Source: a virus. From it: a stretch of 50,894 nucleotides of DNA. The DNA lies in IMG/VR virus record IMGVR_UViG_3300027976_000055, positions 1 through 50,894 of that record; one strand, written 5' to 3'. A program made the position numbers and the translations under genes. Below the pieces are notes generated by a model. That model saw only the letters and a program-made list of their open reading frames with translations, was not told the DNA's origin and ran no database searches. This document shows positions 37,517-48,038 of the stretch, in pieces (position 1 is the stretch's first letter; every line of letters begins with the position of its first letter).

Positions 37517-40500
37517 ATGGCTGACGAAAAAGTCACAATCAAGATTGAAGTATCGTCTGATGATTCTGCCATTGACAAAACTCGCCGGAAACTTGAGCGC
37601 CTTGCCAGGTCGGAAGGAACGTCTCGCAAACGCAATGCCAATAATGCCGCCGCTGCGAAAAAGACCATACAGGATTATGGGAAAACGGCTGACACCCTAA
37701 AAAATACAAGCCGCAAATGGAAGAAACATTTTGACAGTCTTGACAAGATGGTCCAAATGATGGGCAAGGGCTTGATGAAATTCGTCACGGGAAGCTTGAA
37801 AATCGTCGTTGCCGAAATGGTCCTGTTGGGTGCCGCAATGATGTTGGTTCACGGCTTTTTTGCCATTGGTCAGGGCATAATGAAGCTTTATCGCGGTGCC
37901 ATGAAAATGACCGCTGGTGCAATGGCTGGTCTGACTATCGCCGCGGGCACACTGGCGGCAGCGATGCGCGAACAGCAAGCAGCAATGTACGCATTTGCAA
38001 CAACAAATCGCAAAGAATTTGGTAGCACCCTAAACCAGGCCAGAGTAAACATGCGGATGCTTACTCATGATACAGAATTGGCCGCTGTCGGCACGGATAA
38101 CCTCGTCGCTGCTTATGGGGCAATTATTAATAAGACTGGGAAATTTAATGCCTCAAGTGCGTCAATGCTCAAGGGGTTGATGGATTTTGCATCCGCCGGT
38201 CAAGACCTGAAAACGGGCACAAAAGCAGCCGCCGACCTTGTTGGGGAACTGCAAAAAGTAGGTGGTTCATACGACTCAATTAAAGCATCGGCCCTAAAGC
38301 TTGGACCACAAATGAAAAAGGCTTTAGATGAATACGAGAAATTAGTCAAAACTAGGGGCGGAAAAAAAAGCAAAGACGACTTAATTAAAGCCATTACCAG
38401 CGGAGAACTGGCAAAGATGGGTGGCGTTGAGGGGCAATTTGCGGCAGTCAACTCAACCTTGATAAGCATGTTTAAAGCAACGATGACTGGATTCAAAAAT
38501 CAGTTTGCAGATTTTGGTCAGGTATTTTTGGCACCAGTCAAAAAAGAACTTGAGGAAGTTTCGCGCATTTTTAAGTCCACATTTCAAAGGGTTTTTGGCG
38601 AAATTGAGGCCTTTGGCACGGGCGGGTTTATTGACAAGATTTCCGATGCGGCCCAAAAGGTTTCAGATTTAATTATTCACCTAACCCGCGATTATCTACC
38701 GGATTCGGTCGACATGTTTTCCAGAATGGCCGACAAATGGAAAATGTTCACAGAGGGCTATAACCGAATGCTTGACTTCCTGAGACCGTTAACTGACGGC
38801 GCTGGGGTAATTGAAGATATGCTCAAAAACATTCTCGGCCCAATATGGGTACAACTAAAAGAAAAATTCGGAACATTTAACGCTGAACTTATAAAGCACC
38901 GAACTAGCTTTCTTGAATTCGGAACAGCGGTCGGAACATTGATAACGAGAATCGGCAATTACGTAAGTGTCGTTAGAGCGATGTTCATAGAAGCAATGCC
39001 GTTCATCACAAAAATCGTTGATGGCATCACATTGATGGTAGATAAATTCACAAGCTTTCTAGGCATTTTCACTAAGGTGATGAAGGCCATGACCGGTGGG
39101 GGCGAGGGCGGTATTGGTTCGTTCGCTGGATTAGCCGGAATTATTGCTATGTCAAGAAAAATGAAAAACAATGCTGGCGGGTGGGTTGGCCAATCCCAGA
39201 GTGGAATTCGGCAGGCGGCCAATATGAATGTAACCGCAGGCGTGGTAAACGTCAACGGTAGACCTGTCGCCTCGTACGGCCTTAAATCAAACCCTGGATA
39301 CCAAATAGCAAATAACAATGTAACTACTCCGTCCCTGGGTTACGGCAGACCGGGCGCAGGGCCCGGTTCTGGTCCGAGTACTCGTGTTCGTGCACCGGCG
39401 GTACCATTGAGCCAACAGCGCGTTGGGGGCCGGATGGTAAGTTTTTCCGAAACTGGGCGCGGCACGGGCCCAATTGACCGAAGCCAATTAAATATAACTG
39501 GTCAACGGTTTCGGTCCGGTGTATTTGTTCCTGCGGACCAGCGCGTTGACCCGGTAACTGGGCGAAAAACCGTAACTGCGTCTGGGCGCATAATCCGCGG
39601 GCGAGAAAGTTGGATAGCACGAAGATACGGGGAATCTCAAAGGCATGGTGCCACAGGGTTCGGGTCTGGCCCAAGTAGTCCTGGGGCCAGCAGCGGAAGA
39701 TTTACAAACTGGGCTGCAGATAAATATCGCAAAAGGCTAGTGGGGAGTTCGCAGTATCTTGGTACGGGCGGTGGCGCCAAGGGACTATGGCCCCTTAGCG
39801 TTGGTGCGACAACTGGTCCCGGTTCAAGCACATTCAACCCAAAGTCTAGGCTTGGCTCAAGAATGCACAAGTTTTACGGTGGCAGTGCATACAACAACTG
39901 GTGGGCCCCCGATAGTGCTGACCCCGAGAAGACTGGTCCGCGAGAACGCAAAACTCTGATGGGTAGGCGACTTCAGAAAATAGGTTCAGGTGCGCGTGGC
40001 ATCCGAGAAAGCCGTGCCGGGCAAGCGGTCCAAAAGGCCAACAGGGGAATGGGTGCTGGCATGGGGGCATCAATAGGGATGGGGTTGCTTTCTCAGAAAA
40101 TGGACCCATCCGCGCAGGGAGCCATGGCTCTCGGTGCATCTATCGCAATGTTTAATCCATTGTTAGGTCTTGCAATTGGTTTTGGCGGTGCTGCCCTTAA
40201 TGCCAAAAATGCCAAGGGCGGTGCGGGGATGGGTGCGGCGGCTGGTGCAGCAATCGGAAGCATGATTGCCCCGGGTATCGGAACTGCCGTTGGTGCCTTT
40301 ATCGGGCTTGTTGGCGGCGGCATCATGGGCCACATCAACCAGCAAAAAGCACAAAATAAAGCAGCACAGGGCGCTGCATCTTCAATGCTCGCCAGTCAAC
40401 AAAGGGGCGCTTTTGCGAAAGCGGGTTTAGCAATTGCAAATCAAAAAGGGGTCGGCGATTCGTCTATAAAAAATATCTTTCCTGAGATATTGGGGCAGGG

Positions 40501-42220
40501 AGAGGTCTTGAGCAAGTTGGCGGCATCGGCACTTGTGTCCACAGGCTCTGGGGAGGTTCAGGCAGGGCGTCAGCGCGCGGCCGCTAAGGACATTGTAGAC
40601 AATCAAGCTAAATACGGCTCAAAACTAACGGAAGAAGAATCCAAATCTGCACTAGTAACACCAAAACAGTTTTTGGAAAAGTTAGTAAAAGAACAAGGGG
40701 AAAGAATGAAGGTTGGCACTGCGCTGAGTGAGACTTACGGCAAACGGGTCAAAGAGTTAGGGCGGATTTCTGGAAAATCAGAAATGGAAGTTGAGAATCT
40801 TGCACGGACGATGAATGTCAATCTTATGGATGCAAGCATGTCTTTTACCGATGTTTTAGAAAAAATGGGGATGGCCATCACTCTTACAGCGGCGCAAATG
40901 AAGGGCATACAAACCGACATTGCTATCAAAAATCTTGAAATGTTTCAAGAAGCGATTACCCAACTTGAAGCGCCAAAAATATTAGACGAAAAACTATCGG
41001 TGCTACGCGGTCAGATGGATGCGAGTGGCGGAATTTCGGATACAGACCTCATGAAAGGAATGGCGGATGTCCTCCCCGACATCATCGCACAAGCCGGTGG
41101 AGGCCTGCAGGGGGCACTAAAAGCCCAAAAACTACTTGGTCGTGGTGGGTCGGCATACAGCCAAAAAGGTGCCGATGGTCAAATTGGCTATCTATACGGC
41201 AAAGAGGACACCGTTTATTCTGGTAATAGCGGCATGGTGATGGATAGATTTCTTGCCCAAACGGTCCGCGACCAAGGAGTGAATTTAGGCGGATTTATAA
41301 ACAATCAAATGATTCAGGGAACCGGGGATGGCGGGGGGCGCAGCGCTCTCAACTCAGAATTATTTTCTGGGTATATTTCGCGGTTAAGCAAAACTAATGC
41401 GGGCGCGGCGTCGGGGCTAAGTAGCGCCGTTGAAAGCAACTCCCTTTTTGAGGGTGTTGACATGGCGAGTCAGAGTGCAATCGTAAAAGCATTTCAGGTT
41501 TACGATAAAAACTTTACAGCCCAAGATGTCGGGTTGGGGTCTGTTGCCAGCGACCAAGACATGGCGCTTTCGCTTGGAAAAATATCCGACCTTGATGAGT
41601 CATTGCAAAAAGTGTTTGACAAGTTTATTACCGAGTTTGGAGTTTTCTTCAAAAGCGACGCCGCTAATCAGCCCGCATGGTTTACGGCAGAAGCATTTAA
41701 AACATTGATTGACGAGATGAAGAAACTTGATATACCTGATACATCATCGCCACGGGGCGCTAATTTTGGCGATACAACGTCTTCCCGTTTAGCAAGGACA
41801 ATGGGTCGTCACTCCGCAATGGATGGACAACTAACTGGCTCTCGGACCGTGACATCGGCCTACAGAACAACCGGTCTTGGCTCGCCGAGTTCCGACCACG
41901 TTATGGGTCGCGCTTATGACCTAACTGGACAGAACCTCGGCGCATATGGGCGTCTCGTGCAGTCAAATGGCGGATTTGCGGAGTTCCACGGAGTAAACGG
42001 TAGTCGTCACCTTCATGTTGTCCCTGGCGCTGGCCCCACGGGCGACACAACCGCCCCTGCATCATTTGGTTCATATTCACCAACGGGTCAATCTGGCACT
42101 ACGGTCACTAACACCTATAATATTTCCGTTGAAGCGGGTAGTCACAGCGCTAATGAAATAGCGGAAATCACTATGAGAAAGATTAAATCCATGCAATACA
42201 ATAATTCGCAGAGGGCATAA
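37517..42220 (+). CDS. Tape measure protein with a C-terminal peptidase-like (M15-type) domain
   Basis: A 1567-residue protein; the ATG at 37517 is chosen over a TTG at 37505 because GGGG precedes it at good spacing. The N-terminal half is helical with hydrophobic stretches (KIVVAEMVLLGAAMMLVHGF, GAMAGLTIAAGTLAAA). Residues about 575-820 are Gly/Arg-rich and disordered. Around 845-940 lies a glycine-zipper region (GAAAGAAIGSMIAPGIGTAV). Residues about 1445-1510 hold TVTSAYRTTG, then SSDHVMGRAYDLTG and finally SRHLHVVPG: the His, Asp and His pattern of M15-type peptidoglycan peptidases. The protein sets tail length, and the peptidase could open the cell wall during infection. The C-terminal 60 residues contact the baseplate in other phages. 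The stop TAA shares an A with the next ATG. Confidence 0.88.
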   Translation: MADEKVTIKIEVSSDDSAIDKTRRKLERLARSEGTSRKRNANNAAAAKKTIQDYGKTADTLKNTSRKWKKHFDSLDKMVQMMGKGLMKFVTGSLKIVVAEMVLLGAAMMLVHGFFAIGQGIMKLYRGAMKMTAGAMAGLTIAAGTLAAAMREQQAAMYAFATTNRKEFGSTLNQARVNMRMLTHDTELAAVGTDNLVAAYGAIINKTGKFNASSASMLKGLMDFASAGQDLKTGTKAAADLVGELQKVGGSYDSIKASALKLGPQMKKALDEYEKLVKTRGGKKSKDDLIKAITSGELAKMGGVEGQFAAVNSTLISMFKATMTGFKNQFADFGQVFLAPVKKELEEVSRIFKSTFQRVFGEIEAFGTGGFIDKISDAAQKVSDLIIHLTRDYLPDSVDMFSRMADKWKMFTEGYNRMLDFLRPLTDGAGVIEDMLKNILGPIWVQLKEKFGTFNAELIKHRTSFLEFGTAVGTLITRIGNYVSVVRAMFIEAMPFITKIVDGITLMVDKFTSFLGIFTKVMKAMTGGGEGGIGSFAGLAGIIAMSRKMKNNAGGWVGQSQSGIRQAANMNVTAGVVNVNGRPVASYGLKSNPGYQIANNNVTTPSLGYGRPGAGPGSGPSTRVRAPAVPLSQQRVGGRMVSFSETGRGTGPIDRSQLNITGQRFRSGVFVPADQRVDPVTGRKTVTASGRIIRGRESWIARRYGESQRHGATGFGSGPSSPGASSGRFTNWAADKYRKRLVGSSQYLGTGGGAKGLWPLSVGATTGPGSSTFNPKSRLGSRMHKFYGGSAYNNWWAPDSADPEKTGPRERKTLMGRRLQKIGSGARGIRESRAGQAVQKANRGMGAGMGASIGMGLLSQKMDPSAQGAMALGASIAMFNPLLGLAIGFGGAALNAKNAKGGAGMGAAAGAAIGSMIAPGIGTAVGAFIGLVGGGIMGHINQQKAQNKAAQGAASSMLASQQRGAFAKAGLAIANQKGVGDSSIKNIFPEILGQGEVLSKLAASALVSTGSGEVQAGRQRAAAKDIVDNQAKYGSKLTEEESKSALVTPKQFLEKLVKEQGERMKVGTALSETYGKRVKELGRISGKSEMEVENLARTMNVNLMDASMSFTDVLEKMGMAITLTAAQMKGIQTDIAIKNLEMFQEAITQLEAPKILDEKLSVLRGQMDASGGISDTDLMKGMADVLPDIIAQAGGGLQGALKAQKLLGRGGSAYSQKGADGQIGYLYGKEDTVYSGNSGMVMDRFLAQTVRDQGVNLGGFINNQMIQGTGDGGGRSALNSELFSGYISRLSKTNAGAASGLSSAVESNSLFEGVDMASQSAIVKAFQVYDKNFTAQDVGLGSVASDQDMALSLGKISDLDESLQKVFDKFITEFGVFFKSDAANQPAWFTAEAFKTLIDEMKKLDIPDTSSPRGANFGDTTSSRLARTMGRHSAMDGQLTGSRTVTSAYRTTGLGSPSSDHVMGRAYDLTGQNLGAYGRLVQSNGGFAEFHGVNGSRHLHVVPGAGPTGDTTAPASFGSYSPTGQSGTTVTNTYNISVEAGSHSANEIAEITMRKIKSMQYNNSQRA

Positions 42221-44823
42221 TGGCCGTACCGATTCAAAGTGCATACACGATTCCAACTGGGGTAACTACATTTCCTGCCGCTAGCTTAAAGTACCTATCT
42301 CAAGGGATTCTAAGCGATGGCATGGTTGGAATTGGTGCCACCACAAACGAATATGGTTCGCAGTGGGGTGCGGCTAAAAGTCTGATATTGCGTCCGGTCG
42401 CAAAAAAACTACACATACGACAAAAAACATGCTTAAAAGTCTCGCCCTATACCCCATTGGTGACTAACGAATTTTGGGTGCCCGTATTTGAGGAACTTGA
42501 CCCCGTTTTCTACGGTGCCTCCAAAAATCAAATTACAGCTAATTCCCCATGGTTAAAACGCGGCACCCTATGGCCACTGGGGCAAACAACCTACTGGATA
42601 CCCAGCGCCGTATCAGCAAGTGGAACAATAACTAATTGGTTTAGATTGGGTAACTCGCAAAACATGACGTCACTGTCTGTCTCTGGGCCCGCATTTGCAT
42701 CAATACCGGACAATGGTTGGACGGTTGGTTCGGACGCGTCGTATAATTACAAATGGTCGGCGATAGATTCGGCATTCGCAAACGTTGCACTTACCAGCGC
42801 CGAAACCGCACCCCCAGTAACAAAGCTCGGCGACGTTAGCTTGGGTGGCATTTTCAAGAAGGGGGCTTTGTCGCCTTACAATTTGCAGGAATATCAGGCA
42901 TCGGCAGGGCTTAAAACTTTATCGGGGACACCCGTTACGCCGTTTACCGTGGCGGGCGTTCCTGGCTCTACTACTGGTTACGCATTTTATTGGAGTCCAT
43001 TTTTTATAACAGTTGCCAATATCAAATTACCAATATTTGTTACAAACGACACCTTGGTACGAATTCAGGCTTGGAGAAACCAGGCGACCCATCCTGTTGC
43101 CCCGGCGACAATACCGTTGTCCTATAATGGATGGAACATCAATACGGCCAAATTTATTGAAAATGCCGATGCCCCAGGCAACGATGGAATACCGGAAGTT
43201 CTAGCAACGGCTATTGAAATAACCGAAGCCAACTTTGATTTTCTTGAAAGTTGGACCGAGGGTGCAAACCTTGTGAAAAAGAACTTAGTCGTGACCAATC
43301 CAACAAAGTGGATGGTACTGCCGCGGCGATACAAGGTTGGTGTCGCTATCAACTCTGGGTTTCCCGGGGCTAGTAAAGGTTATAGTTCTGGAGTCTTTGG
43401 CACTCAGGATATTGCGGTCTCAGCGACAAAGTTTGGCTTTTATAATCCCGCTAATTACCCTCCGGCATTCAATCACTTTGGAATTTTTAATACTCAATCA
43501 CATGCGACGGCATACGCAAATTACATTAATAATTTAATGCCCTATATCGCCCTAAACACAGCCGGGCCGATTGATGGGTTTATTCAAAAGAGCACGACAG
43601 CAACAACAAAAGTTAGTTTTGACCCTCGGGGGCTGTATGGAATACCCGATGGCACGATAACGTTCTCTAATTTACTCGGTGGCGCGCCCGTTCAACCGCA
43701 ACTGGCACAAACGGACATAGAAAAGGGCTTAGGGCTCGCCAGTGGCGGAAAACTAAATTATGATGCTGCCGTTATGTATCTCATCAAACAGGGTTCAGCA
43801 ACCCTGAATTTAGACACATTGAATACATTGTTGCGAATGATTGATGCCACTGACGAAATGACCGACCCGTTGAGTGTAGTAAAGACACGATTTTTAGAAC
43901 AAATACGATTGGTGTACGCCAACCTGCTCGGGGCACAGGGGGTCACCGGGGAAATGCTAACCAACCGTGTTAATGCGCTCATGCTCGCAATTGGCACCGC
44001 AGCGAGCTCTGGTGGCTCTGGTGGCTCCGGCAGGTCTGGTGGGTCCGGTGGGTCTGGTGGGGTGCCTAGGCAGCCTGGCGGCGGTGCCACCCCCGCCACC
44101 GAGAGCATGCGTATTCGGCTTCAGGCCCGAGGTCTGGCTGGATACATTAAACCAACTGGTTGGAATACGACAAGCAAGCCAACGCTAGTACAGCAATATT
44201 CGTACACAAAAACATCAAAAAATACCGCAGGCCAAGAGCAGTTATCGCAGGTAATTATGTCCGAACCGTTGCGTTATGAATTTCCATACATCCCAATTAA
44301 TGTTCAGTATTCTGGACTCGGTGCACAGTGGACAGAAATAGAACGTAAAGCAAACTTTCCTATTGTTGATTTTCAGTCTTTCCAGTTATTAAAAATATCA
44401 TTTAATTTTGACGTGGCCGATGGGGACGGCTTGTTCACCTCAGTTGACAACCAGTTGACGACATTACGCAAAATGGCCCAAGCACCATACCCTGTTACCC
44501 TCTACAACATGGATGCAATTGTGTCTGAGGAATTAAGATATCCGTTATTCACACGGGGCAGGGGTGTTGAGTTTGTTATAAGCGATTTCTCAATCTCGTC
44601 CACGCAGCGCACCCCGGGTTCGCCATCGCACATATCGCGAGCCACATGCTCAATGACCCTTCAGGAAATTCCAATTGAAGAAGTTTCGGTAATATTTATG
44701 CCACCTATTACGCCGTGTAAAAAAGTAAATTGCCCGCCGCCGTCGGCCACTACCTGTATAAGAGATTGCACGGAGCAAGCGTTTATGCTATTTAGTCCCC
44801 TAGTTAATGGGGTCAGCAACTAA
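42220..44823 (+). CDS. Large tail/baseplate protein with a flexible Gly/Ser linker
   Basis: An 867-residue protein. The first 600 residues are beta-rich (HIRQKTCLKVSPYTPLVTNE, GYSSGVFGTQDIAVSATKFG) without a fold I can name. A pure Gly/Ser linker (GGSGGSGRSGGSGGSGG, near residue 600) leads to a C-terminal domain: EPLRYEFPYIPINVQYSGLG, the phrase WTEIERKANFPIVDFQSF, and LLKISFNFDVADG, then a last part IISDFSI-like with SDFSISSTQRTPGS and a Cys-rich tail with six Cys. That C-terminal domain resembles one I associate with minor tail proteins in actinophages, found between tape measure and hub. It overlaps both neighbours by one base. A tube-to-baseplate joining role is likely. Confidence 0.65.
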   Translation: MAVPIQSAYTIPTGVTTFPAASLKYLSQGILSDGMVGIGATTNEYGSQWGAAKSLILRPVAKKLHIRQKTCLKVSPYTPLVTNEFWVPVFEELDPVFYGASKNQITANSPWLKRGTLWPLGQTTYWIPSAVSASGTITNWFRLGNSQNMTSLSVSGPAFASIPDNGWTVGSDASYNYKWSAIDSAFANVALTSAETAPPVTKLGDVSLGGIFKKGALSPYNLQEYQASAGLKTLSGTPVTPFTVAGVPGSTTGYAFYWSPFFITVANIKLPIFVTNDTLVRIQAWRNQATHPVAPATIPLSYNGWNINTAKFIENADAPGNDGIPEVLATAIEITEANFDFLESWTEGANLVKKNLVVTNPTKWMVLPRRYKVGVAINSGFPGASKGYSSGVFGTQDIAVSATKFGFYNPANYPPAFNHFGIFNTQSHATAYANYINNLMPYIALNTAGPIDGFIQKSTTATTKVSFDPRGLYGIPDGTITFSNLLGGAPVQPQLAQTDIEKGLGLASGGKLNYDAAVMYLIKQGSATLNLDTLNTLLRMIDATDEMTDPLSVVKTRFLEQIRLVYANLLGAQGVTGEMLTNRVNALMLAIGTAASSGGSGGSGRSGGSGGSGGVPRQPGGGATPATESMRIRLQARGLAGYIKPTGWNTTSKPTLVQQYSYTKTSKNTAGQEQLSQVIMSEPLRYEFPYIPINVQYSGLGAQWTEIERKANFPIVDFQSFQLLKISFNFDVADGDGLFTSVDNQLTTLRKMAQAPYPVTLYNMDAIVSEELRYPLFTRGRGVEFVISDFSISSTQRTPGSPSHISRATCSMTLQEIPIEEVSVIFMPPITPCKKVNCPPPSATTCIRDCTEQAFMLFSPLVNGVSN

Positions 44824-45953
44824 TGCTTGGACAGGCCGACCCATTTAAAATCTATTTTGGCGACCTTGCAACCAAAGTGTCCGAAGATATCTCTAAGTCA
44901 ATTTTAAGTGCACGGGTAAGTTACTCTACCAAGATGGTTACGGAAATTACTTTAGAAATTTTTGATTCCGGATTTAAGTTTGGTGCTAATAATTATTTCA
45001 ATATTGGACGCGATGTTTTATTTGTGACAAAGTCAATACGCAGTGTTACGCCACTAAATGATATGACCATCAGCGTTGGCTTTCGTGCTTTAAAAATGGA
45101 AGTAGCCGATATAACAGTTTCGCAGAGTCAAGGCGTAAACCCAATTTGGCAAGTAAAATGCAGAACCAAAGCAATTCAGCAAATGAAACGAGATAAGAAA
45201 TCAGGCAGTTTTCCCAATACCAATGGCACGGAATTCGTTAAACAAGCGGCGCGAAAATACGGGCTAGACTTTGTGGGCGAAGTTACGACTAAGTCAAAAA
45301 ACATCACTAAGGCATCCGGGACACAACAGGCCGACTCCCTGTGGAGCGTAATACAAAACCTTGCGTCGCAGGCGCAGTTTGAGTGTTTTGAGGTTGATGG
45401 GGTGCTATATTTCGCATCAATGAAGTGGCTAATGCATAAGTGGGGCTCCCACAGCATGACATTTGATAAAAAAATAAAAGACACAACTACCGGCAGAACG
45501 AAAACCACAAAAGTCCTTCACCGATTCGTCCCACTGGTGCCTGGTTCAACCGGACAGGATTTTGAAACAATGTCCATTCCCGAGATGCACAAGGGGGATA
45601 ATGACCCATTGGAGGCAAACGGCTCGGCAAACATCGCCCGCGCTAGTGGTGTCGTGTTGCGCCCCGGCATGACTGTTTTCGTTGGAGGCATTCCAACGTT
45701 TGTTGGGTACTACTTGATAACGGCAGTTGATTATGAGGAATTATCGCCCGACCCGGTGTCCATCACGTTCGCCACACCGGAACGCGACCCCAAGGTGAAA
45801 ATTACCGGTTTGCAGGTTGGGGCGATGTACCCTCAAACTGGTGACCCAGCCGGACCGGACGTTCTCATGCCCTATCTATTGGGCCGAAGTGGCAAACTAG
45901 TAACCGAGACCGGCCCACCGTGGTCGATTCCGGGACTGGGACCCAAATCGTGA
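44823..45953 (+). CDS. Baseplate hub protein, gp27 / late-control-D-like
   Basis: A 376-residue protein. The layout is of the hub family: an opening beta domain (FKIYFGDLATKVSEDISKSI, YSTKMVTEITLEIFDSGFKF), a middle with GTEFVKQAARKYGLDFVGEV and SLWSVIQNLASQAQFECF, and a closing domain with ASGVVLRPGMTVFVGGI. GTEFVKQAARKYGL and LWSVIQNLA fit the helix/strand pattern of gpD-type hubs, which join the tube to the spike and baseplate. The next gene, with a spike-type OB fold, is its expected partner. It begins on the A of the previous stop. Confidence 0.75.
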   Translation: MLGQADPFKIYFGDLATKVSEDISKSILSARVSYSTKMVTEITLEIFDSGFKFGANNYFNIGRDVLFVTKSIRSVTPLNDMTISVGFRALKMEVADITVSQSQGVNPIWQVKCRTKAIQQMKRDKKSGSFPNTNGTEFVKQAARKYGLDFVGEVTTKSKNITKASGTQQADSLWSVIQNLASQAQFECFEVDGVLYFASMKWLMHKWGSHSMTFDKKIKDTTTGRTKTTKVLHRFVPLVPGSTGQDFETMSIPEMHKGDNDPLEANGSANIARASGVVLRPGMTVFVGGIPTFVGYYLITAVDYEELSPDPVSITFATPERDPKVKITGLQVGAMYPQTGDPAGPDVLMPYLLGRSGKLVTETGPPWSIPGLGPKS

Positions 45954-46303
45954 CCATTCAGCGCAACCCCGAACGGGTACGTCATGAAGGTGGCGCCCAG
46001 GCCCCCCTTCAGGGCGGCGGGTTGTATCTTGGCTACATAACATCCATCATCAAAGGAAAGGCATCCGTTAATGTTCCCACGCTGGGTGTCAGTTTCGCAA
46101 ACATAGGCACGATAGGGGGGACACCGGCGCTGTCTTTGAAAATCAACGATTCGGTCATATTCGCGTTTTTGGAAAACGATGTATATAAATCCGTTATTAT
46201 TGGTAGAATTAATACGTCTGCTGATGTGTACCCAACACTTGCTCAGTTCAATGCACTCGTATCCCGTGTTGCCTTTTTAGAAAGTAATGACCATGTACAT
46301 TAA
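45950..46303 (+). CDS. Baseplate spike / gp5-N (OB-fold) protein
   Basis: A short protein of about 117 residues. GLYLGYITSIIKGKASVNVP, then ALSLKINDSVIFAFLENDVY and KSVIIGRINTSADVY are the strands of the OB fold found in gpV/gp5-type central spike bases. A final coiled coil (TLAQFNALVSRVAFLES) ends in DHVH. The GTG at 45950 forms a GTGA overlap with the hub stop and is preferred; an in-frame GTG at 45920 would add ten residues. No triple beta-helix needle follows, so this is a reduced spike or spike-base protein. Confidence 0.72.
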   Translation: MTIQRNPERVRHEGGAQAPLQGGGLYLGYITSIIKGKASVNVPTLGVSFANIGTIGGTPALSLKINDSVIFAFLENDVYKSVIIGRINTSADVYPTLAQFNALVSRVAFLESNDHVH

Positions 46304-46328
46304 TAACCACGGAGGGAAGATTTTTTAA

Positions 46329-46625
46329 ATGGATACCATTAAATTCCCTATTGAATACAATTCAACGGGCATGGTCAAACTTATTCAGGGTTCACCGGAG
46401 TACTACAAGCAACTTTTAAGTTTTGCCGCGTTGACGGAGCCGGGGACCCACCCGTTAACTCCACGATTTGGAGTATTTGACCCATCGTATCAACTGGTTG
46501 ACCGCAATGTTTTCATGGCGCATGCGGCGCGGTTTGTCCCAGAAATAACCGTTGGTTTGGCGAACATTTCAATGAACCCTCAGGCGGAACGAATCACCTT
46601 GGACGTGGAGTTTAGGATTAACTAA
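46329..46625 (+). CDS. Baseplate wedge protein, gp25-like
   Basis: A 98-residue protein. IKFPIEYNSTGMVKLIQGSP, the phrase KQLLSFAALTEPGTHPLTPR followed by FGVFDP, and ERITLDVEFRIN form the gp25/GpW pattern. In contractile tails gp25 holds the wedge core together with the J-like protein next door. A GGAGGGA site lies before the ATG. The gene ends one base before the J-like gene. Confidence 0.85.
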   Translation: MDTIKFPIEYNSTGMVKLIQGSPEYYKQLLSFAALTEPGTHPLTPRFGVFDPSYQLVDRNVFMAHAARFVPEITVGLANISMNPQAERITLDVEFRIN

Positions 46626-46626
46626 T

Positions 46627-48036
46627 ATGGCCGCTGATTTTTCTCCTTACGTGAATCTCCGCATTTACGATAAGCAACCAAGTGAAATTTACCTAAATGC
46701 CATTGAAATAGCGCAAATGGTGATGCCGGACTTTCAGCTCCGCCAGGGGACCATTGAGGACGGCATGTTTCAAGCCATGGCATATATGACCTCGGTAGCG
46801 GTTACCCACATTAACGCTCTCCCAAATAAATTAATGGAGGGAGTTCTGTCAATGATGGGCTTTGAGCGCCTGTCGGGAGGCAGGGCATCCGTTTCCGCTC
46901 GCGTTCAGTTACTCAGTTACGATGGCGAATTTATTCCATCGGGTACTATTTTTTCACACGCGGTAGTAGCATTTTCCGAGTCACTAACAACGTATTACGA
47001 GACAATTAACTCAACAATTATGCCAAGTGTAACGGAAAAATTAGCGACAATAACCAATGTGACGAGCGATGGAACGACCGTAACATACACTGCAACAAAT
47101 GACCTTGAGGCCGGGGACGTGGTGACGATTACCGGCATTACTCCAAGTGCTTTTAATCTTTCGTTTGCATCCGTTGCAACCGCATCGGGTTCGGGCTTTA
47201 CTGTAACCAATGGCGCCACTGGGTCGTATTCATCTGGCGGGTTAACGGTGACCGAACGTCCTTACGTGGACATACCATGCGTTGCCCGCGAGGTGGGAAT
47301 ATCTGCATCTGCCGCCGATGGCGATGAATTTTTGCTTACAGATTTTTCGGCGTCAATCGGCACTGTTTTTGCGTTAGGCAATTTCGTGCAGGGTTCCGTT
47401 TCTGAATCCGATTCAGAGTATTTAATCCGTGGTGCTTCGTTTCTGCGTTCTCTTAGTGAGAATTTTGTGACCGCCTCCCAAATGGGTCAATACATTCGTA
47501 CGACATACCTAAACGTTTCTCGCGCCTTAGTCTATGACCTTACTGATTCGGATGCCAATTCTGATACGACCGCCGCTGATGTCCCGGGAACCGTTTCTAT
47601 TTATCTATACGGGAACGGAGATTTTTTAAACTTTACCGAGAAAAACATCATCCACCGAGACATTGTCGCAAAATCACACGTTGGATTAGTTGTCCGCATG
47701 AGTGATGCACGAGTAGTTTACCCGACGATATCGGTAACTATATATATTAATTCCACATTCCGACAAGACACGACCGAGCTGGCTGTTGACTACGTGCTAA
47801 CTAACGGAATTAATTTATTGACATACTCGGTAGCATCTGGCCTTATTCGGTATAACGATGTCTTATCCATGCTGTCATCCATATCTGGGGTTGACTACGT
47901 TTCAGACCTTGTGCTTGGTGGGTCAAATATGACGCTCCTTGATAACGGGGATTTAGAGTTTGAGGACAAAGGGGATATCCCGTCCGTAATAACCGCCAAT
48001 ATATCCCTGACAACTATTTTGAATTACGGTATGTAG
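46627..48036 (+). CDS. Baseplate J-like wedge protein with an inserted beta module
   Basis: A 469-residue protein. MAADFSPYVNLRIYDKQPSE, then GTIEDGMFQAMAYMTSVAVT, PNKLMEGVLSMMGFERLSGG and SARVQLLSYDGEFIPSGTIF are the J-like start. The second half (SEYLIRGASFLRSLSENFVT, YPTISVTIYINSTFRQDTTE, IRYNDVLSMLSSISGVDYVS) is the J-like core. Between residues about 141 and 208 sits an insertion (ITNVTSDGTTVTYTATNDLE, GDVVTITGITPS, GFTVTNG) of a module that also occurs twice in the following gene. The gp6-like wedge with gp25 and this insertion form the periphery of the baseplate. Confidence 0.82.
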   Translation: MAADFSPYVNLRIYDKQPSEIYLNAIEIAQMVMPDFQLRQGTIEDGMFQAMAYMTSVAVTHINALPNKLMEGVLSMMGFERLSGGRASVSARVQLLSYDGEFIPSGTIFSHAVVAFSESLTTYYETINSTIMPSVTEKLATITNVTSDGTTVTYTATNDLEAGDVVTITGITPSAFNLSFASVATASGSGFTVTNGATGSYSSGGLTVTERPYVDIPCVAREVGISASAADGDEFLLTDFSASIGTVFALGNFVQGSVSESDSEYLIRGASFLRSLSENFVTASQMGQYIRTTYLNVSRALVYDLTDSDANSDTTAADVPGTVSIYLYGNGDFLNFTEKNIIHRDIVAKSHVGLVVRMSDARVVYPTISVTIYINSTFRQDTTELAVDYVLTNGINLLTYSVASGLIRYNDVLSMLSSISGVDYVSDLVLGGSNMTLLDNGDLEFEDKGDIPSVITANISLTTILNYGM

Positions 48037-48038
48037 TC

